Shown here one piece after another: positions 31,539-41,487 of a stretch of DNA of 64,000 nucleotides (its first letter is position 1; each line of letters opens with the position of its first letter). The notes under the pieces were generated by a model. The model was given only the letters and a program-made list of their open reading frames with translations, had not been told where the DNA came from and searched no databases. The stretch comes from a virus: positions 24,285 to 88,284 of IMG/VR virus record IMGVR_UViG_3300030098_002339. One strand, 5' to 3'. Made by a program: the position numbers and the translations under genes.

Positions 31539-32178
31539 ATTTATCTGGTTAGGGCAAACTATTTTAAGATATAAAGTTCCTTTAGATGTTTTTAATACTC
31601 TTAATGGAATTTACGAAACTAATTTTGTTAATCTTCCTGATGCTCATAAACAACTTGTGGGGAAAATAAGAAAAGAAAATTCTTTGTTTTTTGGTGGTGC
31701 TCCCAATAATAAAATGCACCGACATAATTTACTTCCTCCTTATGTTTTAAATTGGTTTGAAAGTAAATTTAGACATTATTTAGATTTTAATAAAATACAT
31801 CCTTATACACTTCATATGAACTCTATATGGATTAATGAGATGAAAGCAGGAGAATACAATCCTATTCATATTCATCAAGGCACGATTTATACAGGACTTT
31901 CATCAGTCATGATGCTTAAACTTCCTAAAGATATGGGTCCTGAATATGCAAGACCTGATACTCCTTTAAATGGTAAGTTACAAATCGTAGGTGCAGCTAA
32001 TGGTCAATTTGTAAAATCTGACTATTCACCTATTGCAGAAGAAAGAGATTTTTATATTTTTCCTTATGACATGAGGCATTGTGTTTATCCTCATACCAAT
32101 CCTAATGCCATAAGACGCACACTTGCAGCCAACATGGATGTAGAGTATAACCCTGTTAGTACAAGGACAGCAGGATGA
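31519..32178 (+). CDS. 2OG-Fe(II) oxygenase-like protein 1
   Basis: A 219-residue protein. Candidate iron ligands H117 and H119 in NPIHIHQG, distal H187 in YDMRHCVYP, and Arg 199/200 for 2-oxoglutarate. It resembles the 1843/45237 oxygenases in layout. It overlaps the sulfotransferase by 20 bases. Substrate unknown. Confidence 0.75.
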   Translation: MDTSDFKFIWLGQTILRYKVPLDVFNTLNGIYETNFVNLPDAHKQLVGKIRKENSLFFGGAPNNKMHRHNLLPPYVLNWFESKFRHYLDFNKIHPYTLHMNSIWINEMKAGEYNPIHIHQGTIYTGLSSVMMLKLPKDMGPEYARPDTPLNGKLQIVGAANGQFVKSDYSPIAEERDFYIFPYDMRHCVYPHTNPNAIRRTLAANMDVEYNPVSTRTAG

Positions 32179-32759
32179 TACCTACAGAACCTACTTGGAG
32201 AAGTTATATAGCTGAAACAACTCAGCCTATCTTTTCACCTAAACAATGCCAGATGGTTATTGATAAGGGCATGAGTTTAAAAAAAGAAACAGCTGCAGTA
32301 GGTATGGGTAATCCCAAAGGAAGTGGTATTGATCCTGACAAAAGAATTACAACAATTAGTTGGATTCCTTTTAAAGAAATGCCAGAGATGTATCGTGATA
32401 TTGAAAAGACTATGCTTCAAGCAAACAATAATCACTTTGGTTTTGAAGGAATGCGATTAACTGAACCTGGACAATTTACACATTATCTTACAGGTGGATT
32501 TTATGAATGGCATATGGATAATGATGTAGTAGGAAAACATCAGCCTCCTGTTCGTAAAATCTCAATGACACTTCTGTTATCTGATCCTTCTACCTTTGAA
32601 GGTGGTGAATTAGAGTTTATGAGTAAAGGTAAGACTGCAAAGTTAAAACAAGGTCAAGCTATTTTCTTTGCGAGTTGGTTACAGCACCGAGTTAAACCCG
32701 TTACTAGAGGTGAGAGAAAATCTTTAGTCATGTGGTTTGGAGGTCCTTCCTTTAAATGA
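32175..32759 (+). CDS. Prolyl-4-hydroxylase-type 2OG-Fe(II) oxygenase 2
   Basis: A 194-residue protein with a clean motif set: H113-M-D115 in EWHMDND, distal H171 in LQHRVKPV, R181 for 2OG, and GGELEF/GQAIFF strands typical of the PKHD (PiuC-like) family. It hydroxylates a protein side chain or small molecule. 4-base overlap with both neighbours. Confidence 0.9.
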   Translation: MIPTEPTWRSYIAETTQPIFSPKQCQMVIDKGMSLKKETAAVGMGNPKGSGIDPDKRITTISWIPFKEMPEMYRDIEKTMLQANNNHFGFEGMRLTEPGQFTHYLTGGFYEWHMDNDVVGKHQPPVRKISMTLLLSDPSTFEGGELEFMSKGKTAKLKQGQAIFFASWLQHRVKPVTRGERKSLVMWFGGPSFK

Positions 32760-33337
32760 TTACTGAGCATCATTTTCCAACAATCATTTATATTAAAGAT
32801 CTACCGAATGCTCTTCAGTTGAATCAATATTTAGAACAAAAGATTATTCAATGGAGCCAACAGGATAAAGGCGAACAAAAAACTAATGCAGGTGGATGGC
32901 ATAGTAAAACGGATATGAATAAAAAAGAAGAATACAATCCGTTAACAAAAGAACTCTTTAATATGCAAGATGAGATTTATCAAAAAGAGCATTTGTCTTT
33001 AAAACCTGTACTTGGAAATATGTGGGCAAATATTAATTATCCAAAATGTTTTAATAGACCTCATATTCATCCTAACTCATTATTCTCAGGTGTTTATTTT
33101 ATTAAGACTCCTCAAAAATCTGGTAATTTGATGGTATACGATCCAAGACCAGGAGTTCAAATGGCAATGCCTAGTCGTAAAAAGGGAGATCTTCCTCCTG
33201 CATCGTGGAGAGAAGTACATTACGAACCTGTTGCAGGAAGATGTATTATGTTTCCTTCTTGGTTATGGCATGAAGTAAAACCTAATGAAAGTAATGATAT
33301 AAGAATATCTGTATCGTTTAATTTTTTACAACGATGA
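32756..33337 (+). CDS. 2OG-Fe(II) oxygenase 3 (2OG-FeII_Oxy_5 type)
   Basis: A 193-residue protein. MWANINYP, RPHIHPNSLFSGVYF (H103, H105), GNLMVYDPRP, and FPSWLWHEVKPN (H172), with R183 at the expected place. This is the TIGR02466/2OG-FeII_Oxy_5 pattern common in cyanophages and marine phages. Substrate unknown. Confidence 0.85.
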   Translation: MITEHHFPTIIYIKDLPNALQLNQYLEQKIIQWSQQDKGEQKTNAGGWHSKTDMNKKEEYNPLTKELFNMQDEIYQKEHLSLKPVLGNMWANINYPKCFNRPHIHPNSLFSGVYFIKTPQKSGNLMVYDPRPGVQMAMPSRKKGDLPPASWREVHYEPVAGRCIMFPSWLWHEVKPNESNDIRISVSFNFLQR

Positions 33338-33978
33338 GTTTCAAAGAAAAGAAATATGAAGTTATTCCCAATGCTATTTCTTACGAACTCGCTAATTTTG
33401 CTTTTAATTACTTTTTACTTAAAAGAGATGCTGTAAACTGGATGTATCAGAATAATTACATATCAGAATTTACACCAGGATTTGGTACTTGGAAAGATAA
33501 ACAAATTCCTAATACCTATTCCTGTTATGGTGATTTTTTCATGGAAACTTTAATGATGAAAGTATTACCTATTATGCAAAAGTTTACAGGTTTAAATGTT
33601 ATACCAACGTATACTTATACTAGAGCATATAAAAAGGGAGATATTTTAAAAAGGCATAAGGATAGACCTAGCTGTGAAATATCCACAACCTTACATTTAG
33701 GTGGAGAACCTTGGTCTATTTATATAGATCCTACGGGATCTAATAACGTGATTGATGAATATAAAAATATTCATAAACCTAATGCTCCTAAAGGAGTACC
33801 CGTTGATCTTAACGTAGGAGATATGTTAATATATAGCGGATGTGATTTAGAACATTGGAGAGAACCTTTTGAAGGTAATGTCTGTGTTCAAACATTTCTT
33901 CATTATAATAATGCAGATGGAAAATTTGCTTATAATAATAAATTTGATAAACGACCAATGTTAGGAATACCAAAATGA
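33334..33978 (+). CDS. 2OG-Fe(II) oxygenase-like protein 4
   Basis: A 214-residue protein with H108-K-D110 in LKRHKDRPSCEIS, distal H174 in CDLEHWREPF and R176. Unlike the other three it resembles cyanophage oxygenases with the HxD followed by a long LHLGGEPWSIYIDP strand. It closes a run of four oxygenases. Confidence 0.8.
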   Translation: MSFKEKKYEVIPNAISYELANFAFNYFLLKRDAVNWMYQNNYISEFTPGFGTWKDKQIPNTYSCYGDFFMETLMMKVLPIMQKFTGLNVIPTYTYTRAYKKGDILKRHKDRPSCEISTTLHLGGEPWSIYIDPTGSNNVIDEYKNIHKPNAPKGVPVDLNVGDMLIYSGCDLEHWREPFEGNVCVQTFLHYNNADGKFAYNNKFDKRPMLGIPK

Positions 33979-34205
33979 AACAATTACTATTAGCACTACA
34001 AAGACAATACGAAGCTAAAATATTAGAAGCAGATTATCAGATTAAGCATTATAGTTCTCATAATTTAGCTGTTAATGCTCATTCAGATATTATAAATGAA
34101 CTTGATAAATGGGTAGATCGTAAAGCCTTTTATGAAGGTAAGTTAAAACAAGTTATAACTTATATGCCTAAAGAAGATAAGAAAGATAAAAAGGATGGCA
34201 AATAA
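33975..34205 (+). CDS. Helical protein, 76 aa
   Basis: ATGA overlap with the oxygenase before it. Helical (LLALQRQYEAKILEADYQIK, then ELDKWVDRKAFYEGKLKQV) with a Lys/Asp-rich tail. Seen in marine phages next to structural genes; function unknown. Confidence 0.6.
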   Translation: MKQLLLALQRQYEAKILEADYQIKHYSSHNLAVNAHSDIINELDKWVDRKAFYEGKLKQVITYMPKEDKKDKKDGK

Positions 34206-34521
34206 TTATAAATTCACTGGTGTAGCATTAGCTACAACTTCTGAAACAACTTTATTAACAGCAGCAGCTGATACTACAGTTGTTATAAGATCTATTAGAG
34301 TTACTAATAATACTTCTAATACACCGACTATCTCATTAGATTTATCTGATGATTCAGCAAGTACTGAGTATACAATATTAAAAACTCAAACACTTGCAGC
34401 TAATACAGGTGTAGAATTATTATCAGTACCTTTAGTCCTAGAAGAATCTGATGCACTAAAAGCAACAATGAGTTCAACAGATTCAACACATATAGGAATA
34501 AGTTACTTAGTAATTTCGTGA
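34195..34521 (+). CDS. Beta-rich small virion-like protein, 108 aa
   Basis: Thr/Ser/Leu-rich beta pattern (TTVVIRSIRVTNNTSNTPTIS, then YTILKTQTLAANTGVELL). Similar short proteins occur as decoration or minor tail components. It overlaps the preceding gene by 11 bases. Confidence 0.6.
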   Translation: MANNYKFTGVALATTSETTLLTAAADTTVVIRSIRVTNNTSNTPTISLDLSDDSASTEYTILKTQTLAANTGVELLSVPLVLEESDALKATMSSTDSTHIGISYLVIS

Positions 34522-34952
34522 TCCAATTAATTAACATACCAACCAAAAGTGTTGATGAGGCTTGGGGGGTAGTTAGAACCGATATAGCCAATGCTTTAAC
34601 ACGTTCTAACGGATATGCTTTATCAGAGCATATTAAGAAATGGATTATAGAAGAAAAGATGCAGCTCTGGATTCTTTGGGATCAAGAAGCTGACAAAGAA
34701 AAGTATTACGGAGTTGTTGTAACTGAAGTAATACAACGACCATTACAACGATGCCTGAATATTAAAATAATGACAGGAAGACATCGTGAGAAATGGCAAC
34801 ATTTAATCAAACATATAGAAGACTTTGCTTGGCAACAAAATTGCGATTTACTCGAATTAGTTGCTAGACCTGGGTGGAAGAAAATTCTGAAACCCTTTGG
34901 TTATAAAGAAAGTCATGTATTGTTAGAAAAGAAAAAAAAGGAGAATAAATAA
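34518..34952 (+). CDS. GNAT-like phage protein, 144 aa (GTG start)
   Basis: Begins with GTG overlapping the previous stop by 4 bases. LWILWDQEADKEKYYGVVVTEV, then NIKIMTGRHREKW and LLELVARPGWKKILKPFGYKESHVLLEK: the strand/helix pattern and end of a GNAT-type fold. Phage proteins of this shape are virion or assembly-associated; acetyltransferase activity is uncertain. Confidence 0.6.
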   Translation: MIQLINIPTKSVDEAWGVVRTDIANALTRSNGYALSEHIKKWIIEEKMQLWILWDQEADKEKYYGVVVTEVIQRPLQRCLNIKIMTGRHREKWQHLIKHIEDFAWQQNCDLLELVARPGWKKILKPFGYKESHVLLEKKKKENK

Positions 34953-34953
34953 T

Positions 34954-35688
34954 ATGTCAATCGGAGGCGGAGGAAGTGGCGGTGGAACACAAACTACTGT
35001 AGCTTCTACACAACCATATGGTCCAGCGGAACCTGCTTTAGGGCAGATTCTGTCTGAAGCACAAACTATATATGGGCAAGGTCCAGCAGCAGCTGGATAT
35101 GTTGCTCCTACAACTCAAACCCTAGAAGGTATAGCAGCTCAAGAACAAATAGCTAATGCTGCTAATCAGCAAATATTAGGTACTATTCAAGGTCAGTATA
35201 CGAATCCTTTTTTATCTCCTTTGATCGCACAATCTGCTCAAGATGTGTATTCTAATGTAGCTGGACAATTTTCTGGTATGGGTAGAACACCAACAAGTCC
35301 AATGGCACAACAGGCTGTTATAGGTCAAGTTGCACAAAAAGCATTACCTTATGCATTTGGTCAATTAGAACGAGAACGAGCAAGACAACTTCAAACAGCT
35401 CAAAGAGTACCAAGTTTAACTGCTGTTGGCGGACAATTAGAAGATATACAAAGACAACAACAAATGGCTCCAAGTGATGCGTTAGCTCAATATTATAATG
35501 TTGCAGCTCCCATTGCTTTTGGGCTACCAACACAAAACGTACAAAATCAACTACCAGACGCTAACCCAATAACTATGGCTGCAGGCGGAGCAATGACAGG
35601 AGCAGCTTTAGGATCTATGTTTCCTATGGGAGGAGGCATGGGTGCACTTATTGGTGGCGGTATGGGATTATTAGGAGGATTATTATAA
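34954..35688 (+). CDS. Ala/Gly/Gln-rich internal virion protein (putative)
   Basis: A 244-residue protein. Gly-rich start (SIGGGGSGGGTQTT), Ala/Gln-rich middle (QQAVIGQVAQKALPYAFGQLERERARQLQT) and a glycine-zipper membrane-active end (GGAMTGAALGSMFPMGGGMG). Such proteins are ejected with the DNA in podoviruses. Inference from composition and position. Confidence 0.6.
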   Translation: MSIGGGGSGGGTQTTVASTQPYGPAEPALGQILSEAQTIYGQGPAAAGYVAPTTQTLEGIAAQEQIANAANQQILGTIQGQYTNPFLSPLIAQSAQDVYSNVAGQFSGMGRTPTSPMAQQAVIGQVAQKALPYAFGQLERERARQLQTAQRVPSLTAVGGQLEDIQRQQQMAPSDALAQYYNVAAPIAFGLPTQNVQNQLPDANPITMAAGGAMTGAALGSMFPMGGGMGALIGGGMGLLGGLL

Positions 35689-35786
35689 TGGATAAATTTT
35701 TAGACACAATAGAACATTACTGGACTAATCACAAAAAAGCTGTGATTATAGTTGCAGTAATAATCGTATTAGCAATCATAGCGTAA
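35688..35786 (+). CDS. Small membrane peptide, 32 aa
   Basis: One-base overlap with the gene before. MDKFLDTIEHYWTNHKK and one hydrophobic segment (AVIIVAVIIVLAIIA). Possibly an ejection-associated membrane peptide. Confidence 0.55.
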   Translation: MDKFLDTIEHYWTNHKKAVIIVAVIIVLAIIA

Positions 35787-35797
35787 GGAGAATATAA

Positions 35798-36736
35798 ATG
35801 TCAGGAGGCGGAGGCGGCAACGGCAATGGCGGAGGCGGAGGACCACCAGGTGGTGGTGATCCAGGAATGTCTTATTCAGCTCCAACAGGTCGTCAAGATA
35901 GAGAAGGAGCTGCATCATCTCAAACATATTCAGCACCAGATAGAGGTGGACCTCCAGGAGGAGGAGATCCAGGTATGACTTATACTGCACCTGCTCCAAC
36001 ACCAGATAGAAATACATATGATGAGTGGGCTACAGTTATTGATACACCTGAAGTTATACCTACTGTTACATCTGAAAATGTATCTAAAGAACCTGTGTAT
36101 GCTGATAGAATCCAAAGAATATCTACTGGAGAAGAACCTGGTTATAGAGCACAAGATTCTCAACCTTTTGGTTTAAGTAAAGAAGAGGCATATAGACAAG
36201 GTAAAATTACAGTAGATCAAAGAGATGCTGATCCTGTATTAACAGCACCAGAAGAAAGAGATTTAACAAGAGATTTAACCTTTGCAGAGCATTGGAATTT
36301 AGCACCAGACGCTTTAAAATATTCACCTACCCTTAGACTATTATGGGCTACAGGTGCAAATTTAGGAGAATGGTCTAAAAGACAAGGTGCTAATGTTTGG
36401 GATTGGGGAACAGGAGAATCTAATATTTCACCTGCTCCTGATAGAGGAGATGGACAAGGTGCAACAGGTGCAGTATCTGCAGCACAATCTAATTACATAA
36501 CTTCTGGACAAACATCTCCAAGTAATTCTGTTGCTGCTAATTGGTATCAAAGTTTAGGAACAGGAAGTGCATCAGGTAATAGTGGTGCATTTAATCTAGC
36601 TTCTGAATATGCAGCTGCACAACAAAAAGTAAAACAAACACTAGGAACACCTAGTGCTGTAGGAATGTTAGCTGTAAATGATAGTCCATTTTTTGACTTC
36701 TTACAGAAACATAATTTGACAAAAGGAATATTATAA
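35798..36736 (+). CDS. Gly/Pro-rich virion-associated protein, 312 aa
   Basis: The N-terminal ~75 residues are almost all Gly, Pro, Asp, Thr and Tyr, with GGPPGGGDPGM(S/T)Y-type repeats (twice). The rest is polar with no known domain. AAGGAG precedes the start. Likely a disordered internal or tail protein. Confidence 0.6.
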   Translation: MSGGGGGNGNGGGGGPPGGGDPGMSYSAPTGRQDREGAASSQTYSAPDRGGPPGGGDPGMTYTAPAPTPDRNTYDEWATVIDTPEVIPTVTSENVSKEPVYADRIQRISTGEEPGYRAQDSQPFGLSKEEAYRQGKITVDQRDADPVLTAPEERDLTRDLTFAEHWNLAPDALKYSPTLRLLWATGANLGEWSKRQGANVWDWGTGESNISPAPDRGDGQGATGAVSAAQSNYITSGQTSPSNSVAANWYQSLGTGSASGNSGAFNLASEYAAAQQKVKQTLGTPSAVGMLAVNDSPFFDFLQKHNLTKGIL

Positions 36737-36737
36737 T

Positions 36738-37796
36738 ATGGGAATGTTCGATATATTCGCAAATTGGGGTATGCAAAACCCTGATGAAAGAAAGAAATCT
36801 TTAGAAGAAATTGCTAGAGGTTCACAATATGGTACAGGTTTACAAAACAAAAGTGATTTTAAAGATAGTTCTAGTTTAGTTTCTAGATATAATTTAAGAG
36901 ATAGACAAAATCCAAATGTTGTACCTATGCAAAAAAAACAATCAATTTACCCAGATGCCATAACAACAGGTGGTCAAGGAACTCAACAAGGTGATATAGG
37001 ATTTTTACAAAGACTCTCTAATTTAGCTGGAGTAGATATGGATAAAGCTGCAGCAATGTGGAAAGACAAAGGTGGCTTTGAAGGACTAATGTCTAATCCT
37101 GCCTTTACTATGGGCTTAGCATTTATGCAAGCTGGAGCTAATGGTAAAACTTTAGGTCAAGATGCACTAAACAATGTTGTTAAAGCAGCAGGAATATCTG
37201 CTGAATTTAAAGATAGAATAGCAGCTAGAAAACAAGCACCTATACAAGCTACTGCTGGAGATATAGCAGAAGTTAAAGATTTACTTCAAACTATGAAAAT
37301 AGACGAACCTAATATGTGGGAAAAAGCATTTGGTTGGATTAAAGGTGATAATGTTACTGCTAAATATGATGAAGCAGCTGAACAAATTGCTGTTGAATAT
37401 CAAAAAGAAATTGCAATACTTCAGAAAAATAATAAATCGGGTAAACCACTTGTTATTGATACACCTTTAAAGAAAAGAATTATTAAAAAAGTTCTTAAAT
37501 CAGGTAAAATTAAACATAAAAAAGGATGGTTTGGTCCAGTAACTAAAGGTACTATACAAGGTACATCTGAAGATCCTTTTAAAGCAAGAGGTGGTCCAGT
37601 TAAAGCTAATAAAGCCTACATTGTAGGAGAAGAAGGACCAGAAATTATGATAGCTAAATCATCAGGTAAAGTATTATCTAACGATGATTCACAAATATTT
37701 GCTATGCTATTAGCAGCAAACCCACAATTACAAAAAGTATCTAAAGCGAGAGCTGAGAAGATTATGAGATCTCGTTTCCCTGAATACTTTGAATAG
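36738..37796 (+). CDS. Tape-measure-like / internal virion protein, 352 aa
   Basis: A helical region (~90-230) precedes AYIVGEEGPEIMIAKSSGKVLS near the C-terminus, a pattern found at the ends of phage tape-measure and ejection proteins. Its place between virion genes supports a structural role. No protease or hydrolase motif seen. Confidence 0.6.
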   Translation: MGMFDIFANWGMQNPDERKKSLEEIARGSQYGTGLQNKSDFKDSSSLVSRYNLRDRQNPNVVPMQKKQSIYPDAITTGGQGTQQGDIGFLQRLSNLAGVDMDKAAAMWKDKGGFEGLMSNPAFTMGLAFMQAGANGKTLGQDALNNVVKAAGISAEFKDRIAARKQAPIQATAGDIAEVKDLLQTMKIDEPNMWEKAFGWIKGDNVTAKYDEAAEQIAVEYQKEIAILQKNNKSGKPLVIDTPLKKRIIKKVLKSGKIKHKKGWFGPVTKGTIQGTSEDPFKARGGPVKANKAYIVGEEGPEIMIAKSSGKVLSNDDSQIFAMLLAANPQLQKVSKARAEKIMRSRFPEYFE

Positions 37797-37804
37797 GAGA
37801 CATA

Positions 37805-38302
37805 ATGATTAAAATATTCCATCCCAGAGGACTGAAAGAACTTATCTGGAAAGCAGGAAGAACTACTGAAACAGTAGCTTTTAAAAGATTAATTAAAAAA
37901 CATCCTAAGCAAGGCATTAGAGCATTTACAATTGCTCAACGCAAAGGATTAAAAAAAGTTCAAGCTCTTGGTAAAAGACATGGAGTTGAAGGACTTGGTG
38001 TATCTTTAAGAGGAAAAAGAGTTAAACCTTCTAGATATAAACCCACACATTTTGATGATCCTAATAAGGCTTATGCTGATCTACATCAAATTAAAGGTAG
38101 AGCTTCAGCAGAAGCTAAAGAAACATTACATGGATGGGGATTTAGACCAAGAAATCCTAAATTTTACAAAGTTTCAGAAAGAAGAATAGATCCTTTAACA
38201 GGAAGAGCTTCTCTTGTTAGAGTTCGTAAAGGACCACAATATATAAAACATAAAAATTTATCTGCTTGGATCAAAAGTGGTAGAAAAACTTATAAAGATT
38301 AA
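37805..38302 (+). CDS. Basic virion-associated protein, 165 aa
   Basis: Lys/Arg-rich throughout (KRLIKKHPKQGIRAFTIAQRK, then KRVKPSRYKPTHF). One-base overlap with the large internal protein that follows. Probably DNA-binding within the capsid; no family recognised. Confidence 0.6.
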   Translation: MIKIFHPRGLKELIWKAGRTTETVAFKRLIKKHPKQGIRAFTIAQRKGLKKVQALGKRHGVEGLGVSLRGKRVKPSRYKPTHFDDPNKAYADLHQIKGRASAEAKETLHGWGFRPRNPKFYKVSERRIDPLTGRASLVRVRKGPQYIKHKNLSAWIKSGRKTYKD

Positions 38303-41300
38303 TGGCTAATGATTTTAATGTTAATGAATTTAAATTAAAAGACCCAGTACGTAGTATACCCGATGGTTTAAAAGAACCAGTAAAGGATTCAACGCCTGGG
38401 TTTTTTCAGTCTCTTCGTAATCCATATCACCTATGGTTAGAAGAATCTTTACCAGCATCACTCTACCAATGGATGACTGGCAATACAAAAAAGAAACAAG
38501 CACAAGAAGCACTCAATTACATTCGTAATAATCCTCAGCAACAAGGATCTAAAATTTATCAGGAAGCTGAAAGAAAACTACAAAGATTTGGTTATCTTTT
38601 AGATGATGGTCCTATGTCCATAGACATGAAGGAAGTTGGTAATATGATTAAAGCCAACCCTAAACTCTTTGGAGCTGAATTAGTTAATATGATTATGGCA
38701 GATCCTTGGTTATTATTTATGCCTCTTGGATGGCATAGATTAGGTAGAGGAGTTGTTAATGGTATTAGATTAAAACGAGCTAAGAATCTTAGCATGACTA
38801 CAGTAGCAGCTAAGAAAGCTGATAACATGGCTGATATTAAAGTTGGAGCTATGGCTACACTCGGAATACCTTTTGCATTCTCAACTGCATGGCAATTAGG
38901 AGAAGATGCTACATTAGATCCTAAAAGAACTACAGTAGAAACTACATTAGGAGCTACAGCAGGAGCTTTAATCTCAGTAGGTTTTGCAGGCACAGGAGCT
39001 TTAGCACAAAGATTAACTCAAGTTCCTAAAAATAGAGTTTTACAAATACAAAACCAAGTTTTAAATAAACATGGAATTAATCCTGAGAAATTATTAGACT
39101 ATAATGAAAATGGTATTTTCCGTTCTGTTGATGAACTTATAGACGAGATACAAAAACAAACTAGAATTATTACAGATCCTAAAAAATTTCAAGTTATTAA
39201 AGCAGATATGACTGCTGCCTTAAGACAGCTGAATGAACATGGAAGAGATATGTCTTTTAATGCTGCTCTTAAAAGAGGTGGTACTCTTGCAGCTATAGGT
39301 GCAACTGCACAATTCTTAACAGCTGATGATGAGAAATTATTAGCAACAGCTAAGGGTGCAGGAGCTGGTGCAGCTATATATTTAGCTGGAAGATTCCTTA
39401 CAAGTAAACTTAGGCAAATGCCTAAAGACTTTGATGCTGCTACTATATCAGCAGAAGCTACATTAGATGCAGCTAAAATGAGTACAGTTAAATTAAACTC
39501 TGCTGCATATGAACTAGCTAATAAGATTAAACAAAATATACCTGATGCAATAGATTCTAGACGTAAGATATTTTATTACTTAACTAGAGCTAGAGTTGAT
39601 AGAAAAAACTTTAGATATGATGGTAAATTAAAACCTATTGCTGATTCAGAATTATCTGCTAGAGAATTAGATGCAGCTAAAGCTATTAGAAAAACATTTG
39701 ATAGTTTAGAGCAATCTCTTGGTAAAGAAGGTAGTGGTTTATTATTTAATAAAAGAGTTAACTATCTTCCTTTATTATGGGAACATTATAATCCTAAGAT
39801 ACAACCTTTTAGATTTGTTAAAGAATTTGATCAAACAGTAACTGGTCCATCAGGTAAGTTTCAGTTTGCTAAACGTGGTGTCTTTGGAGATATTAACGCA
39901 GGACTTCAAAAGAACTTTAAAATTAAACCAGGTTATGATGATCCTACTGAACTTATTAAAGTATATACTCATGCAGCAGGTAAAGCATTATCTACTAGGG
40001 CTTTAATTACAAGTTTAGAAACTTCAAAAATAGAAGGTCTACCTCTCTTAATCAGAAGAGGAACAAGACCTGTTAATCAAAACTATATAGAATTTAAACA
40101 TCCTTACTTTGAAGGTAAAGAAGGATTCCCTTATATCCATAGAGGAATGGATAAATCATTAAGAATGGTTTTCGATGCTACAGATGAACAACCATTAATG
40201 TCAGCACTTTTTACGACTAACTTAATGATGAAGAGATTAGCGGTAGGTTTTTCATTTTTCCATGCAGGTGCATTAGTTGAATCAATGTGGTTTGCTGGAT
40301 CTAAATGGAATTTTATTAAGAAAATATTAAACCCAAGATCTAAAGCTGAATTAGAAAATCTAATTAATAATCCTAGAACTTATGTTAATGAGTTTCCTCA
40401 TGCAGTAAACCAATTAGAACAACATGGCTTTAGGGATGTTATTCAATTTTCTAGAGGATCAGGATTACAAATATCAACACCTGAAGATATAGGATTTGAT
40501 AGATTCTATTATAACTTAAGAGGAGTTGATACCTTTTTAAAAAGACATTTTGGTATTTCATCTAGTGGTAAAGCTGAAAAAGTTTTTAAATGGTTTGATA
40601 GAATAACTTGGGATAGAGTATTTACTCATGCTAAACTTAATACTTTTCTTACAGCATTAAATAAATCTGTACAGCCTGGAGATACTCAAGCTATTATATA
40701 CAGGAAAGCACAACAAGCAGCACAGTTTTCTAATGATGCTTTTGGTGGACAAGACTGGGCTAAATTAGCTAATAGCATACAAACACCTTGGTTAAAGAGA
40801 ATGATGCAAACTACATTTGCACCAGGCTCTAGAGGTTATATGCAGTTGTTAATGTTTGCTCCTGACTGGACAATATCTAATGTTAGAATTATTGCTAAGT
40901 CTTTACCTGCATTTGAAGCTGATCCACAGTTAAGAAGACTATACCAATTTTATTTTGCTAAAGCTGCACTTACTTATGCAGCAGCAGGATCTGCATTAAA
41001 CTATGCATTTAGCGGACACTCTATATTAGAGAATACAGATCCAACAAGAATTGACTTAGGGAATGGTGAAGTACTTACTTTCTCAAAACAGTTAATGGAA
41101 CCTTTCCATTGGATAACTGCTCCACAATCTACTGGTCTTAAAAAGATAGGAGCATTACCTAGAGTTACAATAGAAGTATTAACAAATAAGAAATACTTGA
41201 CAACTAAGTGGAGTCCAAACATCACTAAGAAAGATGATGAAGCTATTGAAAAAGGTTTAAAGATAGGTGGTCAGGTTGGTAAAAGATTTTTACCTATTTG

Positions 41301-41487
41301 GCTGCAAACAGCATCACAAAATATTGCTGAAGGTTTAGAACGAGATGGGCTTAGTGCTGATCTTGCTTGGGACACAGCAGTTGATTTTGTGCTAGGGCAA
41401 AGTGGTCACCCTAGATACCAAGGACCACGATATACACAATATAAAACAAAAGGATTAGTAAGGTCTCCTTACGAAACATTATTTTAA
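38302..41487 (+). CDS. Large internal virion / ejection protein, 1061 aa
   Basis: The largest gene in the window. The N-terminal ~120 residues are helical and soluble. Hydrophobic Ala/Gly-rich segments follow (~184-200, ~214-235, ~325-335, ~348-365), suited to insertion into a membrane, and the rest is long helical sequence ending RSPYETLF. Its size, position and composition match podovirus proteins ejected to form a trans-envelope conduit. No lytic transglycosylase motif is obvious. Confidence 0.75.
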   Translation: MANDFNVNEFKLKDPVRSIPDGLKEPVKDSTPGFFQSLRNPYHLWLEESLPASLYQWMTGNTKKKQAQEALNYIRNNPQQQGSKIYQEAERKLQRFGYLLDDGPMSIDMKEVGNMIKANPKLFGAELVNMIMADPWLLFMPLGWHRLGRGVVNGIRLKRAKNLSMTTVAAKKADNMADIKVGAMATLGIPFAFSTAWQLGEDATLDPKRTTVETTLGATAGALISVGFAGTGALAQRLTQVPKNRVLQIQNQVLNKHGINPEKLLDYNENGIFRSVDELIDEIQKQTRIITDPKKFQVIKADMTAALRQLNEHGRDMSFNAALKRGGTLAAIGATAQFLTADDEKLLATAKGAGAGAAIYLAGRFLTSKLRQMPKDFDAATISAEATLDAAKMSTVKLNSAAYELANKIKQNIPDAIDSRRKIFYYLTRARVDRKNFRYDGKLKPIADSELSARELDAAKAIRKTFDSLEQSLGKEGSGLLFNKRVNYLPLLWEHYNPKIQPFRFVKEFDQTVTGPSGKFQFAKRGVFGDINAGLQKNFKIKPGYDDPTELIKVYTHAAGKALSTRALITSLETSKIEGLPLLIRRGTRPVNQNYIEFKHPYFEGKEGFPYIHRGMDKSLRMVFDATDEQPLMSALFTTNLMMKRLAVGFSFFHAGALVESMWFAGSKWNFIKKILNPRSKAELENLINNPRTYVNEFPHAVNQLEQHGFRDVIQFSRGSGLQISTPEDIGFDRFYYNLRGVDTFLKRHFGISSSGKAEKVFKWFDRITWDRVFTHAKLNTFLTALNKSVQPGDTQAIIYRKAQQAAQFSNDAFGGQDWAKLANSIQTPWLKRMMQTTFAPGSRGYMQLLMFAPDWTISNVRIIAKSLPAFEADPQLRRLYQFYFAKAALTYAAAGSALNYAFSGHSILENTDPTRIDLGNGEVLTFSKQLMEPFHWITAPQSTGLKKIGALPRVTIEVLTNKKYLTTKWSPNITKKDDEAIEKGLKIGGQVGKRFLPIWLQTASQNIAEGLERDGLSADLAWDTAVDFVLGQSGHPRYQGPRYTQYKTKGLVRSPYETLF

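Noticed and set aside
34400-34591. Leftward 63-residue Leu-rich frame
   Set aside because: Antisense to two overlapping virion-region genes; hydrophobicity comes from Asn/Lys/Glu codons read backwards.
38592-38993. Leftward 133-residue frame in the large ejection protein gene
   Set aside because: Opposite to a clearly coding segment, without ribosome site or neighbours on that strand.
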